From: Heligmosomoides polygyrus polygyrus
Lineage: Eukaryota; Nematoda; Chromadorea; Rhabditida; Heligmosomidae
Assembly (NCBI GenBank): GCA_947396885.1
Contig: OX377202.1
Span: forward strand, 12,524,001-12,588,000
Direction of reading: 5' to 3'
DNA: 64,000 nt
The position numbers and the translations under genes are program-made. Shown here one piece after another: positions 52,431 through 61,708 of this stretch; positions within the stretch are counted from its first letter, which is position 1, and the number at the start of each line of letters is the position of its first letter. Below the pieces are notes generated by a model. That model did not search any database and had not been told where the DNA came from. It saw only the letters and a list, made by a program, of their open reading frames with translations.

Positions 52431-53630
52431 TCCCGGCTTACATGTAATAATGGAATTAGGAAAATTTGCAAACCTATAAATAAAGAATCTTCAAGGTCCT
52501 ATAGTAAATTGCATAAAACATGATACATTTATTTAGTTATTTATTCAGAGCGTAAGCATGACACTCACGCGCAAAACAAATGAGAAAAAGCAGCAAGTTC
52601 TACCAAAAAAAGTCACAAGACAACAATCAGACGTAGACAAAGGCACCTGTAATTCTGAGGGCAGCAATGAACAGAATTTAGTCAACAGCAGAATTTAGTC
52701 AGCAGCAGTTTCTTGGAGACATGCATGGATAAGGACTGGAGACTTTCGTTTTCCGCAAGCAGAGAGTTGAGCTCCCTCAGCCTTCTATATGTCAAAAATG
52801 AAGATCTGATCGTGGTTTTTGCAATAGGAACCTGCAGACGGAAACGTACAACATACATAAATATAAAACATTTATAATGGCATAAAACAAAACGCAATAG
52901 CAATAGCAACAATAATGGCAAAGATAACAACAATAGTGACAACAAACAACAACAGTAAACGTGTCTCGCTTTGCCTCTGTCTCCGTACAAAATATGTTTA
53001 GAATTAGATACTCCGAGCCTCGGGGAATGCACTCAATTTTCCTTAGTAACTGACACTTCAAATTTTATAGTGCAATCTAGGACGTAGAAGTCGCTCGATC
53101 ACGCGGAATCAGGACTGTCCATGATTTCCAGGAAAAAAAATCTGAAAAAATGGAAACCTCTCATTCATTCCAAATCTGCCGGAAGAAACAAGAAGAAGAA
53201 AATCTTTATTTTTAACAGGTAATACGATCACCATTAAAAACTTTTTTATATTAATTTTCACAGCTTCGGGGAACGAAGGAGAGACTCCACGCCTCTCTAA
53301 ACATTCCTGAAAAAAAAAACTCATGAAGAATGAAAAACATTGCCCAAAAACCTTAAAAACAAGAGAGAATCCTCTGCCAAAACCGGAAGAGTACGATCCT
53401 CTTTCGATTTCCGAACCTCGAGCTTGAACCTGCCCCGAGGCTCATCAATGAAGAAGGTAACTAATTATCCTAGCTTTCTTTTCTATTTCAGTACAAAACA
53501 ATATTATCGTATTTTCGATTATGAACAACTAAATTTTACAGTTGAAAATGAATATATTAGTTTGTCACAAAATTAATCGCCGAAAAGGACCGCTTATTTC
53601 AAACTGCTGTAGCTCAGTCTAAACCCAACT
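52431..53630. other. AT-rich spacer with dispersed repeat pieces
   Basis: 52900-53040 and 53440-53470 resemble 10160-10290 (ACAACAATAGTGACAAC, AAAATATGTTTAGAATTAG, GAAGAAGGTAACTAATTA). No gene was recognised. Confidence 0.45.
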
Positions 53631-53633
53631 TTA

Positions 53634-54400
53634 TTAATGGAAGTAAAAACCACCGGAACCTACGCATTTTTGACAACGAACAGGTAATGAATCGAATCCT
53701 TCACAATAAACGGTGAGACCACAGGGCTTAACGAAATCAAGGAGGGTACATTCAAGATCGGCCAAATAAGCGAATTGTTTCTGACGCAAATGTGAATCAA
53801 GAGCTGGGAAAAAGCGATATTCAGTGGTGGAAAGGTAGGAAGAATACGGTAGGTGAGGGAGAACTTTGATACCTAAATGGGTCAATTTTAGCCGAGTGAT
53901 TTGTGAGGTTTGTGGCCTTGCCAGGAGCGGCCCTCCTCTATTCACTACTTTCGGCCACAATTTTTGCAAGTTCTCATACAGGTGATCTATGTATATCACC
54001 GCAGCGAGACTCTGCTGTGACTGACTGACCAGATTGCAAAAAGCTGTAATGGATGACACCTTCACAACACCACCACGTAAAGGACCCATTTTTCTTCTAC
54101 ATATGAAGTACGGCTCACACAATGCTCATTTTTAGAGGGAACTGGTGGAGCCAATGTAGAAACAAGTCAGACGCCGCTCATCGGTGAGCTCATGATAAAG
54201 CACCCACTTCGACATCTTCTTCACCTTGCCGATTCTCGCCAAATGTCTTGTTACCGTGCTTTGATGTATGCCAAGGTGGTAACGCACCTGTATTCGTATC
54301 CGGATTTGCTTCGACGGATAGTTCCTCACCGGCTTTCGTATGATGCTGTTGGTGTGACAAGCGCTTGTGTTTTACTTGTTTCATAGTGTACCTTAGCTGT
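53634..54400 (-). pseudogene. Degenerate mariner transposase
   Basis: Minus-strand pieces: LGIHQSTVTRHLARIGKVKK then WVLYHELTDERR (helix-turn-helix and WVPHEL-type linker), and further on LTHLGIKVLPHLPYSSYLST then TEYRFFPALDSHLRQKQF and ending RCQKCVGSGGFYFH. It is a cecropia-like mariner. The second catalytic motif is lost and the third aspartate position reads glutamate (TTEYRFF). Frames are broken between 54122 and 54132. Inverted ends were not found. Confidence 0.75.
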
Positions 54401-55485
54401 TGACTGCAAAGAAAATAATAAATATAAGACTTTTAATTTAATAATGTGTAAGGCTTTTTATTTGCGGAGAAGTGATATGGTACGGATATGCATAGTTGAA
54501 GAACTAGCACATATGAAGGCGCAGAGTTTAGAGAATGGAGAGCCTTGGTTTGCTGTAAGCATTGGTGGTCTATAATTGACTCCTGTAATCATAAGAAAGT
54601 GTAATAACAACAAACTAATACGTGCAAAAGTAATGGCAGCACTCGGACTCGACCTTAAAAACCTGCTGTTGTGCTCCTATGAGGCAGCAGGTTTGCCGAC
54701 TGCGCCACCGAGGCACATCTCGTCGGGTGATAATAGTTGCGTGCACGCTTTCAGACCTCCTTTTTCAGGTCTTTGAAGAAGCGTTCAGCAAAAACTAACT
54801 GTAGTTCTGGACTGCACTCACAGGACCCTACATCCTGCCAAAATAGCATCGCAAAAGCTCACCATTGTTGGGAACCTTTCCTTGTTAGATCCAATCACTG
54901 AAAGATGAGCCTTCTCAGATGTGAACTAGAGTTTTCATTTTCCGCCCAAACTTTGTAAAATCTACCTTTTTGTCTAAATAAAATAAAATAAAATCTACTT
55001 TGTAAAATTCTGAAGAACATTTGAATATTCAGTACCATGAATTCTTTTGTAGGCTATTTAGTCATCAGCATACATATTACATATGATCCGTAGTATTTAA
55101 AATTCTAAGTAATTTGTCAACAGAAGATTCAGACGACTTGTAGAAAAGCATATTGGTTGTGGAGTGTTTTCGACATTGTTTTCATAACAGGAAGCAAACA
55201 CCTTCATGGTAATCGTTTCCGAGTATAAATACTACGAGATGTTCAGCGGCCTAAACCGTCAAACGCCTGCATTGGCGCTTTGCCCCCCCCCTCCAACCCT
55301 GACAATACAACGCATTGGACACAGTGGTTGTTCTTTTCTTATTTATTCCTTCTTACCTTTATTACAGTAAAAATATGCTTGAAATATAATATAATAATTG
55401 GATAGCAGGATAGGGTAGGATACCGCCTTCGAAGAAACAGATATATAGACATTTCCTTGCTTATTAGTATTGGATCCTATCGAAA
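54401..55485. other. No supportable gene
   Basis: AT-rich spacer. TTCAGCGGCCTAAACCG near 55235 resembles part of the stem-loops at 2249-2286. Confidence 0.4.
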
Positions 55486-55632
55486 ATCTTCGGATAATTG
55501 GATAACTCGGATAGGGGTGATTTTGCGGACCCCGGATTTTTGAATGATTTGGTTAAGAGCGCTTTTGCTGACCCCGGATTTTTAGATGATTCGGATAACG
55601 GCAACTTCGCGGACCACGGATTTCGGATGTGC
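55486..55632 (+). repeat. 42-bp minisatellite, ~3 units
   Basis: Unit GATTCGGATAAGGGCGATTT then TGCGGACCCCGGATTTTT. The GCGGAC landmark falls at 55525, 55567 and 55609, spacing exactly 42. It reads as 14-residue repeats (GDFADPGFL type). The same unit occurs at 56700-56865. Confidence 0.85.
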
Positions 55633-56020
55633 GACTCATTAACGCAAGATGCAATTCATCAGAATACTACTAAACCTCAAAGAAGGTACCCATTCTTTAA
55701 CAACAACAGTGCATGTATCGAAAGACTCACTTCTCGTCAAGGAAGGAAACATTCAGAACTTCTCACTTTATTTCATTACACATAAAATTTGCGAACTTTC
55801 CAAGTTTCAATACTCTTACCATTACTATTACTATTTACACTTACTATTACTATTAATATTTACTCTTACTATTAGTATTACTTATTCGACTTCTGAACAA
55901 ATGCGTCTTGCTTTCGTGTGTTCTGCATAGCATGTGGAGTGCGGTTGTCAAGTCGGTTGAACTAAGCTTACATTTTGTCCAATCACGCATCCTCTATTCA
56001 ATAGTATCTCTCTCACACTC
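55633..56020. other. Spacer with TTACTA microsatellite
   Basis: An (ACTATT/TTACTA)n-like run lies at about 55812-55880. No gene was recognised before the candidate exon. Confidence 0.5.
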
Positions 56021-56024
56021 ACAG

Positions 56025-56117
56025 ATGACGGACTTCGGTGACTTTTTACAGAAGGGAAAATTGTTGCGTGGTCCATCGATTTATCTTAAATTGATCTGGA
56101 CCGATGACGGTCAGCAG
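56025..56117 (+). CDS. Candidate exon, product unrecognised
   Basis: The acceptor CACACTCACAG is followed by 93 open bases and a donor (CAG/GTACTA). It reads MTDFGDFLQKGKLLRGPSIY then LKLIWTDDGQQ, 31 codons, phase-neutral. No partner exon was found. It lies between two copies of the same 42-bp minisatellite. Support is splice-site context only. Confidence 0.35.
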
Positions 56118-56699
56118 GTACTACCTGTAGTGTAAGGTCCAACAACAACTACCCTGAATTTCAACTCGAAATTATGGTAAGCAACCAGTACTAACCTTCT
56201 GCTGTTTGTAAGAATATCGGTGAGGTGAGAGAGGGTGGTGGAGGATATCCGAATCATCCAAAAATGATAGGATAATTCCGTGTTTCTTTTAGCTGTAAAT
56301 ATATTCGATACACTGCTACCAGCAGGAATGCTTTAAGGGAATTATGGCAAGAAAAATGACCTTCCCGCGACCCAATTTGCGCCGAATGCTATACAATGTG
56401 AAACAGCGAAGTGCCAATCAGAGTACGTGCTTAATCCCTTCTCGTACTCAGTCCCCGTTCTTCCCTGGCGGTGCAACACGATAGTTGAAGAAAAAGGTGC
56501 CAAGATCAACGTAACGCTCAGCAGCGTGTTAAATGTATTCAACGTCATTACTGTTCCGTCCATATTAGGGCGCGAAAACGTATGACTCAGCAGAGTGCCC
56601 GCCCGCGAAATTCGTTTCGAATGTGCTTTTATCCAAGGTGCGCGATTTCAAAATGGAGCAGGGAAATTGAATGGGTTATCCGATTTTATCCGAATCATA

Positions 56700-56865
56700 G
56701 CATTTCTTCAGGGTCCGGATAATTGGATGATTCGGATAAGGGTTATTTTGCGGATCCCAGATTTTTGGATGATTCGGATAAGGGCGACGTTGAGGACCCC
56801 GGATTTTTAGATGATTCGAATAACGGCAATTTCGCGGGCCCAGATAATTGGGTGATTCAGATAGG
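56700..56865 (+). repeat. 42-bp minisatellite, second locus
   Basis: Same unit as 55486-55632. Landmarks GCGGATCC 56750, GAGGACCC 56792 and GCGGGCCC 56834, spacing exactly 42. Confidence 0.85.
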
Positions 56866-57740
56866 GATCCGAATCGTATATCCGAAAATGATTTATTAGG
56901 ATCCAATATATTTTATGTATTAGTAGGATCGTGCTATTTCCACACCGAAGTATCCAATCTGCAGAAAAATACATAACATCAATCGATGTTGATCGGCTGA
57001 GAGATATGCTGCGCGTTAGCAAACCGGTGATGAGTCGCAAAATCGGTAATATCCACCGATATCCTATTGTTCTCATAATCAAGCACTTCCATCTACTATA
57101 AAGCTCTTCCGCCATCTGGGTTGCGTGACTTCCATTCCAATAGATCAGATCAGGCCAAATACCGATCGTCGATAGTATTGTTCGGTATTGAATCGATAAT
57201 ATCAATCGATATTGACCTCCCTATCTAAGCCTTCCATCTTATATGGAGCCCACTCTTCGGCCACCATATCTGCGTGAGTTCTATCCAAATCGGGGACAAA
57301 AATCGACAACATCCGTCGAACAATCATTGACCGGCAGGCGTCTTTCGATCCATTCTGACAGGTTTCACATGTACCTGCGGGTCGCCTTCACAAGTTGACG
57401 CGTTTTACTGGTTTGCACAGGTTTGTGATACACAAGCACACAAACACACACATATGTACATACATCATACACACATTATAGTAGGATTATAAATACTATG
57501 GTGCTATCAAAGTGGGTCTGTTTCACAAACTTGCCTTCTCATAAGGACAAATAAAGACAATAGCGTTTGCTCTGAGGAGCTCGGACAATTTCCAATGGAA
57601 GCATTTTCCTACAGGAACGTAATGTAAGTTTCCACATGAGAGCTAGAACTCAGTGAAAACCATCATTTAATGGTATTTCTTTCAGGCTTGCACTTAGTTT
57701 AAGTGCTTCAGGAAGCTTGTATAATAGGACTGTAAGTTAT
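56866..57740. other. Spacer, AT-rich with CA microsatellite
   Basis: Several ATCGAT/GATATTG-rich stretches at 56950-57220 and a CACACA-rich run at 57430-57470. No gene was recognised. Confidence 0.45.
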
Positions 57741-57747
57741 TGTAACA

Positions 57748-58008
57748 GATGGTGCTCACACACCACAACCAAAAGTGCTGGAACGACAGTTTCAGCTTTA
57801 CTGCGTACATGGCGTCTGCTACGGAGGTTTCGAAGTTCCACTACCATTTGTCGTAAAAACAAAAAAAGATGGAAACGGTGTGCGAATCGTCGGATATCAA
57901 CACTAGAGCAGAGTGATCATATAAGTAAAGGAGGAGTCCATCGCATTGTTCTAGATTTTGGGAAGGCAGCATTAAACACACCAAAGACATCATTTCCTAA
58001 CGCCAAGG
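57748..58008 (+). pseudogene. Mutator-like (MULE) transposase remnant
   Basis: The plus frame from 57748 reads DGAHTPQPKVLERQFQLYCV then HGVCYGGFEVPLPFVVKTKK and stops at TAG 57904. A shifted frame then gives RIVLDFGKAALNTPKTSFPN up to a donor-like AAG/GTAATC. The H-G...G..VPL pattern followed by ..DF.KAA......FPNA is that of the MULE transposase domain. The acidic residue after DF, usually glutamate, is glycine here. A remnant without the C-terminal CxxH region. No inverted ends were located. Confidence 0.55.
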
Positions 58009-59066
58009 TAATCTTAATCTTACTTGCTTTCAGTGATAATCTGATAATCTGATTCGATGATAGCTTTGTTCTCTGGATTGAAAACGCTCAATTCATTTGG
58101 CTTAAGCCTAGAATAGAAGAAAGAAAGCTTTGGAACCGCAACAGCACAAAAGGGTTAATAAAGAAGTGACATCAGTGTTTTTGTGCATTGCGCCCTTTCG
58201 AATCTAAGGTCCGACGCGTGATCCTGGTGTGCTGGCCCTCACAGAATTGTTTACAAAATTTTATTAACAAGGGAATACGAGCACACTGGACAAGGTATAG
58301 AGCCCCTTCCGTCCGGTAGGAGCTTCACTTTCCAGACTGACTATCTAAGTGGGTGGCGCTTACAGGGCAAAAGGCGCCGCCCATGTCGAGAAAGGTCGCG
58401 GCGCTGACGCATGCCGCGACATTCCCCGGCCCAGAATTTTTGAAAAAAGGAAAATACAAAGTATGACATCGGGAAGTTAATGTACGTGGTAGCTGAAACA
58501 TGGATGTAAGCATAGATGACAAGGTGTGCGCAAAATTATATTCACTGAATGTGTATTTTTTGTTTTTGTTTTTGATACTCTCACAACAGCTTGCAGAACT
58601 ACCAGGTTCGGCTCCTATCCTGCGGATGGTGTAAAAGGTTGCGTGTGTATTAAGCCGAATGATGTAAGAGCAATGTAATTTTGAGACATAGACTGCGTAG
58701 CTTTCGCTACTGCAGGATAATCCTAGCCTTTATGAGTTCTGCTAGTTTTGTGAGAGACTTTGTTGGGCATCAGTGCCCTGGTGAGGCGTGATTTGTAATT
58801 TTGCGCTTACAGTCGGTAATGAGGTATTGCATATCAATTGAGGATAATACAAAATACAGGCACTGGACAACAAATGAGTACAGATAATGCGCATACATGT
58901 GGGAACATTACACTACAACAGTGGAGAGTAAGAATAAGACACAATGAGGAACAGAATTTAGGAGAGGCAGTCACAATATAGTGGGGATGAGCCAGTGTTA
59001 AACAAGTGCAATTACTACGGCATTGGGTATACATGGAAACGTGGAAGAATGAATTAGGGTGGAGGA
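58009..59066. other. Presumed 3' untranslated/LTR side of the BEL element, unresolved
   Basis: The 3' LTR of the minus-strand BEL/Pao element should lie here or further left. With the 5' LTR outside the window, its boundaries cannot be set by comparison. Frame 58834-59205 (-) is not supported. Confidence 0.35.
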
Positions 59067-59525
59067 TTACAAGTCGGATCTGTGGCGTTTCGGCGGTGGT
59101 CCAGTTCTTGTTCTCTCGTTGCACAGAATGACGTGGTGCTGTCCTCCACAGGAACGACATTTTTGCTGACAAGTCCCATGAGCAGGAGCTAGACAAGTAA
59201 TACACTTGTTGAGATCTCTCAAGCGGAACGATCTGGCGATAGTATCAGTGAATGTAGGGCAGTTGGAAGAACGGTGGTTGTCGTCATTATCATTTTCACA
59301 GAAAATGCATGGAAGACGTGGAGTGGTGTGGGATAAAATAGTGTCGAGTTTCCTGTCGATAGAAGTGATCATATTTTTGAGATCTTGGACGGATGTCGAT
59401 AGAAGATTCAAAGTGAGTCGAGTGGATACTTCGAAAGTATCAGGATGGCGTGTTGACAAGACGCCGGTTGCAGCTGCGTGATCGGTGCTTGCGGGGTCTT
59501 TTTCGGGAGCCAGCTGCTTCGGCAT
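59067..59525 (-). CDS. Small zinc-knuckle protein downstream of env
   Basis: 152 codons from ATG 59525. The frame is open slightly further up to a TGA near 59610, but without an ATG. A helical segment (about residues 30-60: LLSTSVQDLKNMITSIDRKL) precedes three Cys/His clusters: CIFCENDNDDNHRSSNC, then CITCLAPAHGTC, then CRSCGGQHHVILC. The arrangement resembles the zinc-knuckle region that BEL/Pao elements normally carry in Gag. A basic PPPKRHR end could be a nuclear signal. It begins about 120 bases after the env stop on the same strand. It may be an accessory nucleic-acid-binding protein, a duplicated Gag segment, or a neighbouring element's remnant. Confidence 0.65.
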   Translation of the reverse strand: MPKQLAPEKDPASTDHAAATGVLSTRHPDTFEVSTRLTLNLLSTSVQDLKNMITSIDRKLDTILSHTTPRLPCIFCENDNDDNHRSSNCPTFTDTIARSFRLRDLNKCITCLAPAHGTCQQKCRSCGGQHHVILCNERTRTGPPPKRHRSDL

Positions 59526-59644
59526 GTCGAATGGGTTACTCGGCGTAAACTGACTACAATAGGGTACCAAAGGGTGTGGTCTTGTTTGTCTCACTCTGAG
59601 TGACAAGCGTCATCGGGGAATGTGGAAGACCAGTGGAAATGGCC

Positions 59645-61708
59645 TCAATGGCCGCGTTTTGAACGGAGAACTTTCAGAAGTTCGCTAAAGCATGCGAACA
59701 AAAGCTTCAGTGTTGCTTCTATAATTGCAGTGAAGATCTTAATGATGGCTATTATGACTGCTGGGCCACACAGGTAGAGTGAAAGGCCGATTATGCTTAA
59801 ACCTGCAGTTGAAGCCAGAATAAGTTTCCAGTGGTTTGCAAGTGTGGAAAAGAGGGGCTTGAAGTCTGGAAAAGAAAGATCTTTCCTCCAGTTGTCATAT
59901 TTGCTTCTGATCTCTTTTCCGTTGAATATTTCGTGGTCTGGTATCGATTTATGGTAGAAAAGAGTGCCCACTACAGGGACCTTTCTTGTCTGCCCGCCGC
60001 ACTGGTAGGTGCACTCGTCTTTCACGAGAGCATGATCGTACTCCATCATTAGCGTATTGGTTTCATTATGTTGAGAGCATGTAATGAGATATGATTGTCT
60101 CTTGCAGTCAAGAGTGACTTCACGTGGTTTCTCAGAGTAGCAGTATGCTGTCGATTTTGCTGTTTCTAAGCAGCTGTAGCATCCTGATACGGGTGAGAAT
60201 TGTACCGAACATTGTGGATCGAAGACCAGTTGCGCAAATTGGATCTGTTTCTTGGATGCTACGAGAACGGTGACTTCTGCGTCATTTGTCTCAGTTACGA
60301 CGGTGTTGGTCGTCGTGATGTTGAAGTGAGGTGTGATAAGCGGTAGCAGGACAGTACCATTCTTTAGCTTTCCGAATGTATTTTGTGGACATGCACATTG
60401 CACATTATCAACGTTCGTAGTGCATGCACAGATTTTTTCATTTTTGCATGTGTTGAAATATTTAGCAGCGGTTTTCGCGTCTGGACAGCTGGCGGCAACT
60501 TTAAAATCATCACTTAGTGCGAACTGTCTTTGTGTTGACAGAGCAAAGCGACGACTGAGAAAGGGACTGGGAGTGTATTGTGCGGAGATTACTTTCAAGT
60601 CCCAGCCGTGAATATTCGTTTGAACATAAGGGTGCAAATAGAGAGAGCTACTTGCTGTAGTGTTTGCGGAAACAAATTTAAGGATTATTTCAGCATCGAG
60701 GCTCCAAGAAGTGCATTTGAAGATGTGGTAAACGTCTTCATTGATAGGCACTTGAGCGACACGGTAGAAAAGGCACGATGGCAGTGGAGTTAGACATCCG
60801 CATGGTAGACCGCCGCAGATTGAAGCGCACATTGAGTATCCGGGGTATTTGTTTGCTTCCCGGAGTTCTGGTACCGTACTATTTTGTAATGATGCACATC
60901 CATCTGCAAAGCATGATCCCATGAAGTGGCATCTTTTCTCATAGAATACTTCTGTAACCGTATCTCTGGTGTAGAACAGAGAATGTTTATTGCAACTCAG
61001 ACGAACTTTGTTCAGAGTTAGTTGGAGCGTTCCTATGGATTGGTTGCGGTATCGCAGAAGTATGCATGTTTTTCGGTTCAGTTTATTGAAAAGAAGTTCC
61101 TGTTCATATTCGATCGTGCAAGTCCCGGCCTCGTTGCAAACTACTTCTGTGTTGTGACGCATGGATGTATGTTCACATCCTGATGTTGCAACTACTACGA
61201 GTATGACAATTATTATTCCAGCGCTTACAAATTTCGATGGTTGTAAATTTCTAAGGTTGAATGATGCGGCTTCGTTGTTGTGATTTGTTGCTTTTCGTTG
61301 CGAAAACCTCACAACTTTTTTCATTGGCCATGCAACAATTAGAGCAGTGGCTAGAATGGGGATCGCGATAAATACCATTGCTGTTGTGATTGCTCCAACT
61401 GGCGAGCAGTGCGGATTTCCGAGGAGTGCCAATGTGAACATGTTTTTATTGGCGCAAAATGATTGTCTAGCGCATGTTTTAGAGTGATAGACAGTCGTTT
61501 GTGGAAGGTGGGAAGACACTGAAATGTTGATGGAGTCCTCGTGAGCCGAGGGTGGTAACGTAAATGTGGAGGTTTCGGTAGAGGCTCTGTTTTGACATGC
61601 GTCGTTGAAGCACAGGGTATGGTTCACGGATAATGGTGTAATTGTAGCAACTCCATTTTGGCATAAAATAGGTTGAGCATTAGTTACGACTGTGATAAGA
61701 GATAACAT
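59645..61708 (-). CDS. Env-like glycoprotein with phlebovirus Gc-type fusogen
   Basis: 687 codons, ATG at 61708, in the +1 frame relative to pol. A short hydrophobic start (about residues 2-10) could be a signal peptide. Hydrophobic segments lie near residues 105-128 and 160-175, and the second, followed by SGC, resembles the internal signal before a mature Gc. The ectodomain that follows is cysteine-rich with several N-glycosylation motifs. Near residue 300 there is a Cys-Gly-Cys ... Pro-Ser-Cys-Leu-Phe pattern like the fusion-loop region of the phlebovirus G2/Gc family, class II membrane fusion proteins. A long hydrophobic C-terminal anchor (about 625-665) and a short basic tail close it. 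It likely acts at the membrane of particles or cells. The frame has no interruptions. Function is inferred from the pattern only. Confidence 0.85.
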   Translation of the reverse strand: MLSLITVVTNAQPILCQNGVATITPLSVNHTLCFNDACQNRASTETSTFTLPPSAHEDSINISVSSHLPQTTVYHSKTCARQSFCANKNMFTLALLGNPHCSPVGAITTAMVFIAIPILATALIVAWPMKKVVRFSQRKATNHNNEAASFNLRNLQPSKFVSAGIIIVILVVVATSGCEHTSMRHNTEVVCNEAGTCTIEYEQELLFNKLNRKTCILLRYRNQSIGTLQLTLNKVRLSCNKHSLFYTRDTVTEVFYEKRCHFMGSCFADGCASLQNSTVPELREANKYPGYSMCASICGGLPCGCLTPLPSCLFYRVAQVPINEDVYHIFKCTSWSLDAEIILKFVSANTTASSSLYLHPYVQTNIHGWDLKVISAQYTPSPFLSRRFALSTQRQFALSDDFKVAASCPDAKTAAKYFNTCKNEKICACTTNVDNVQCACPQNTFGKLKNGTVLLPLITPHFNITTTNTVVTETNDAEVTVLVASKKQIQFAQLVFDPQCSVQFSPVSGCYSCLETAKSTAYCYSEKPREVTLDCKRQSYLITCSQHNETNTLMMEYDHALVKDECTYQCGGQTRKVPVVGTLFYHKSIPDHEIFNGKEIRSKYDNWRKDLSFPDFKPLFSTLANHWKLILASTAGLSIIGLSLYLCGPAVIIAIIKIFTAIIEATLKLLFACFSELLKVLRSKRGH

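Noticed and set aside
59526..59606. N-terminal 27 codons of the zinc-knuckle ORF
   Set aside because: That start is a TTG, and an in-frame TGA lies just upstream. The first ATG is at 59525.
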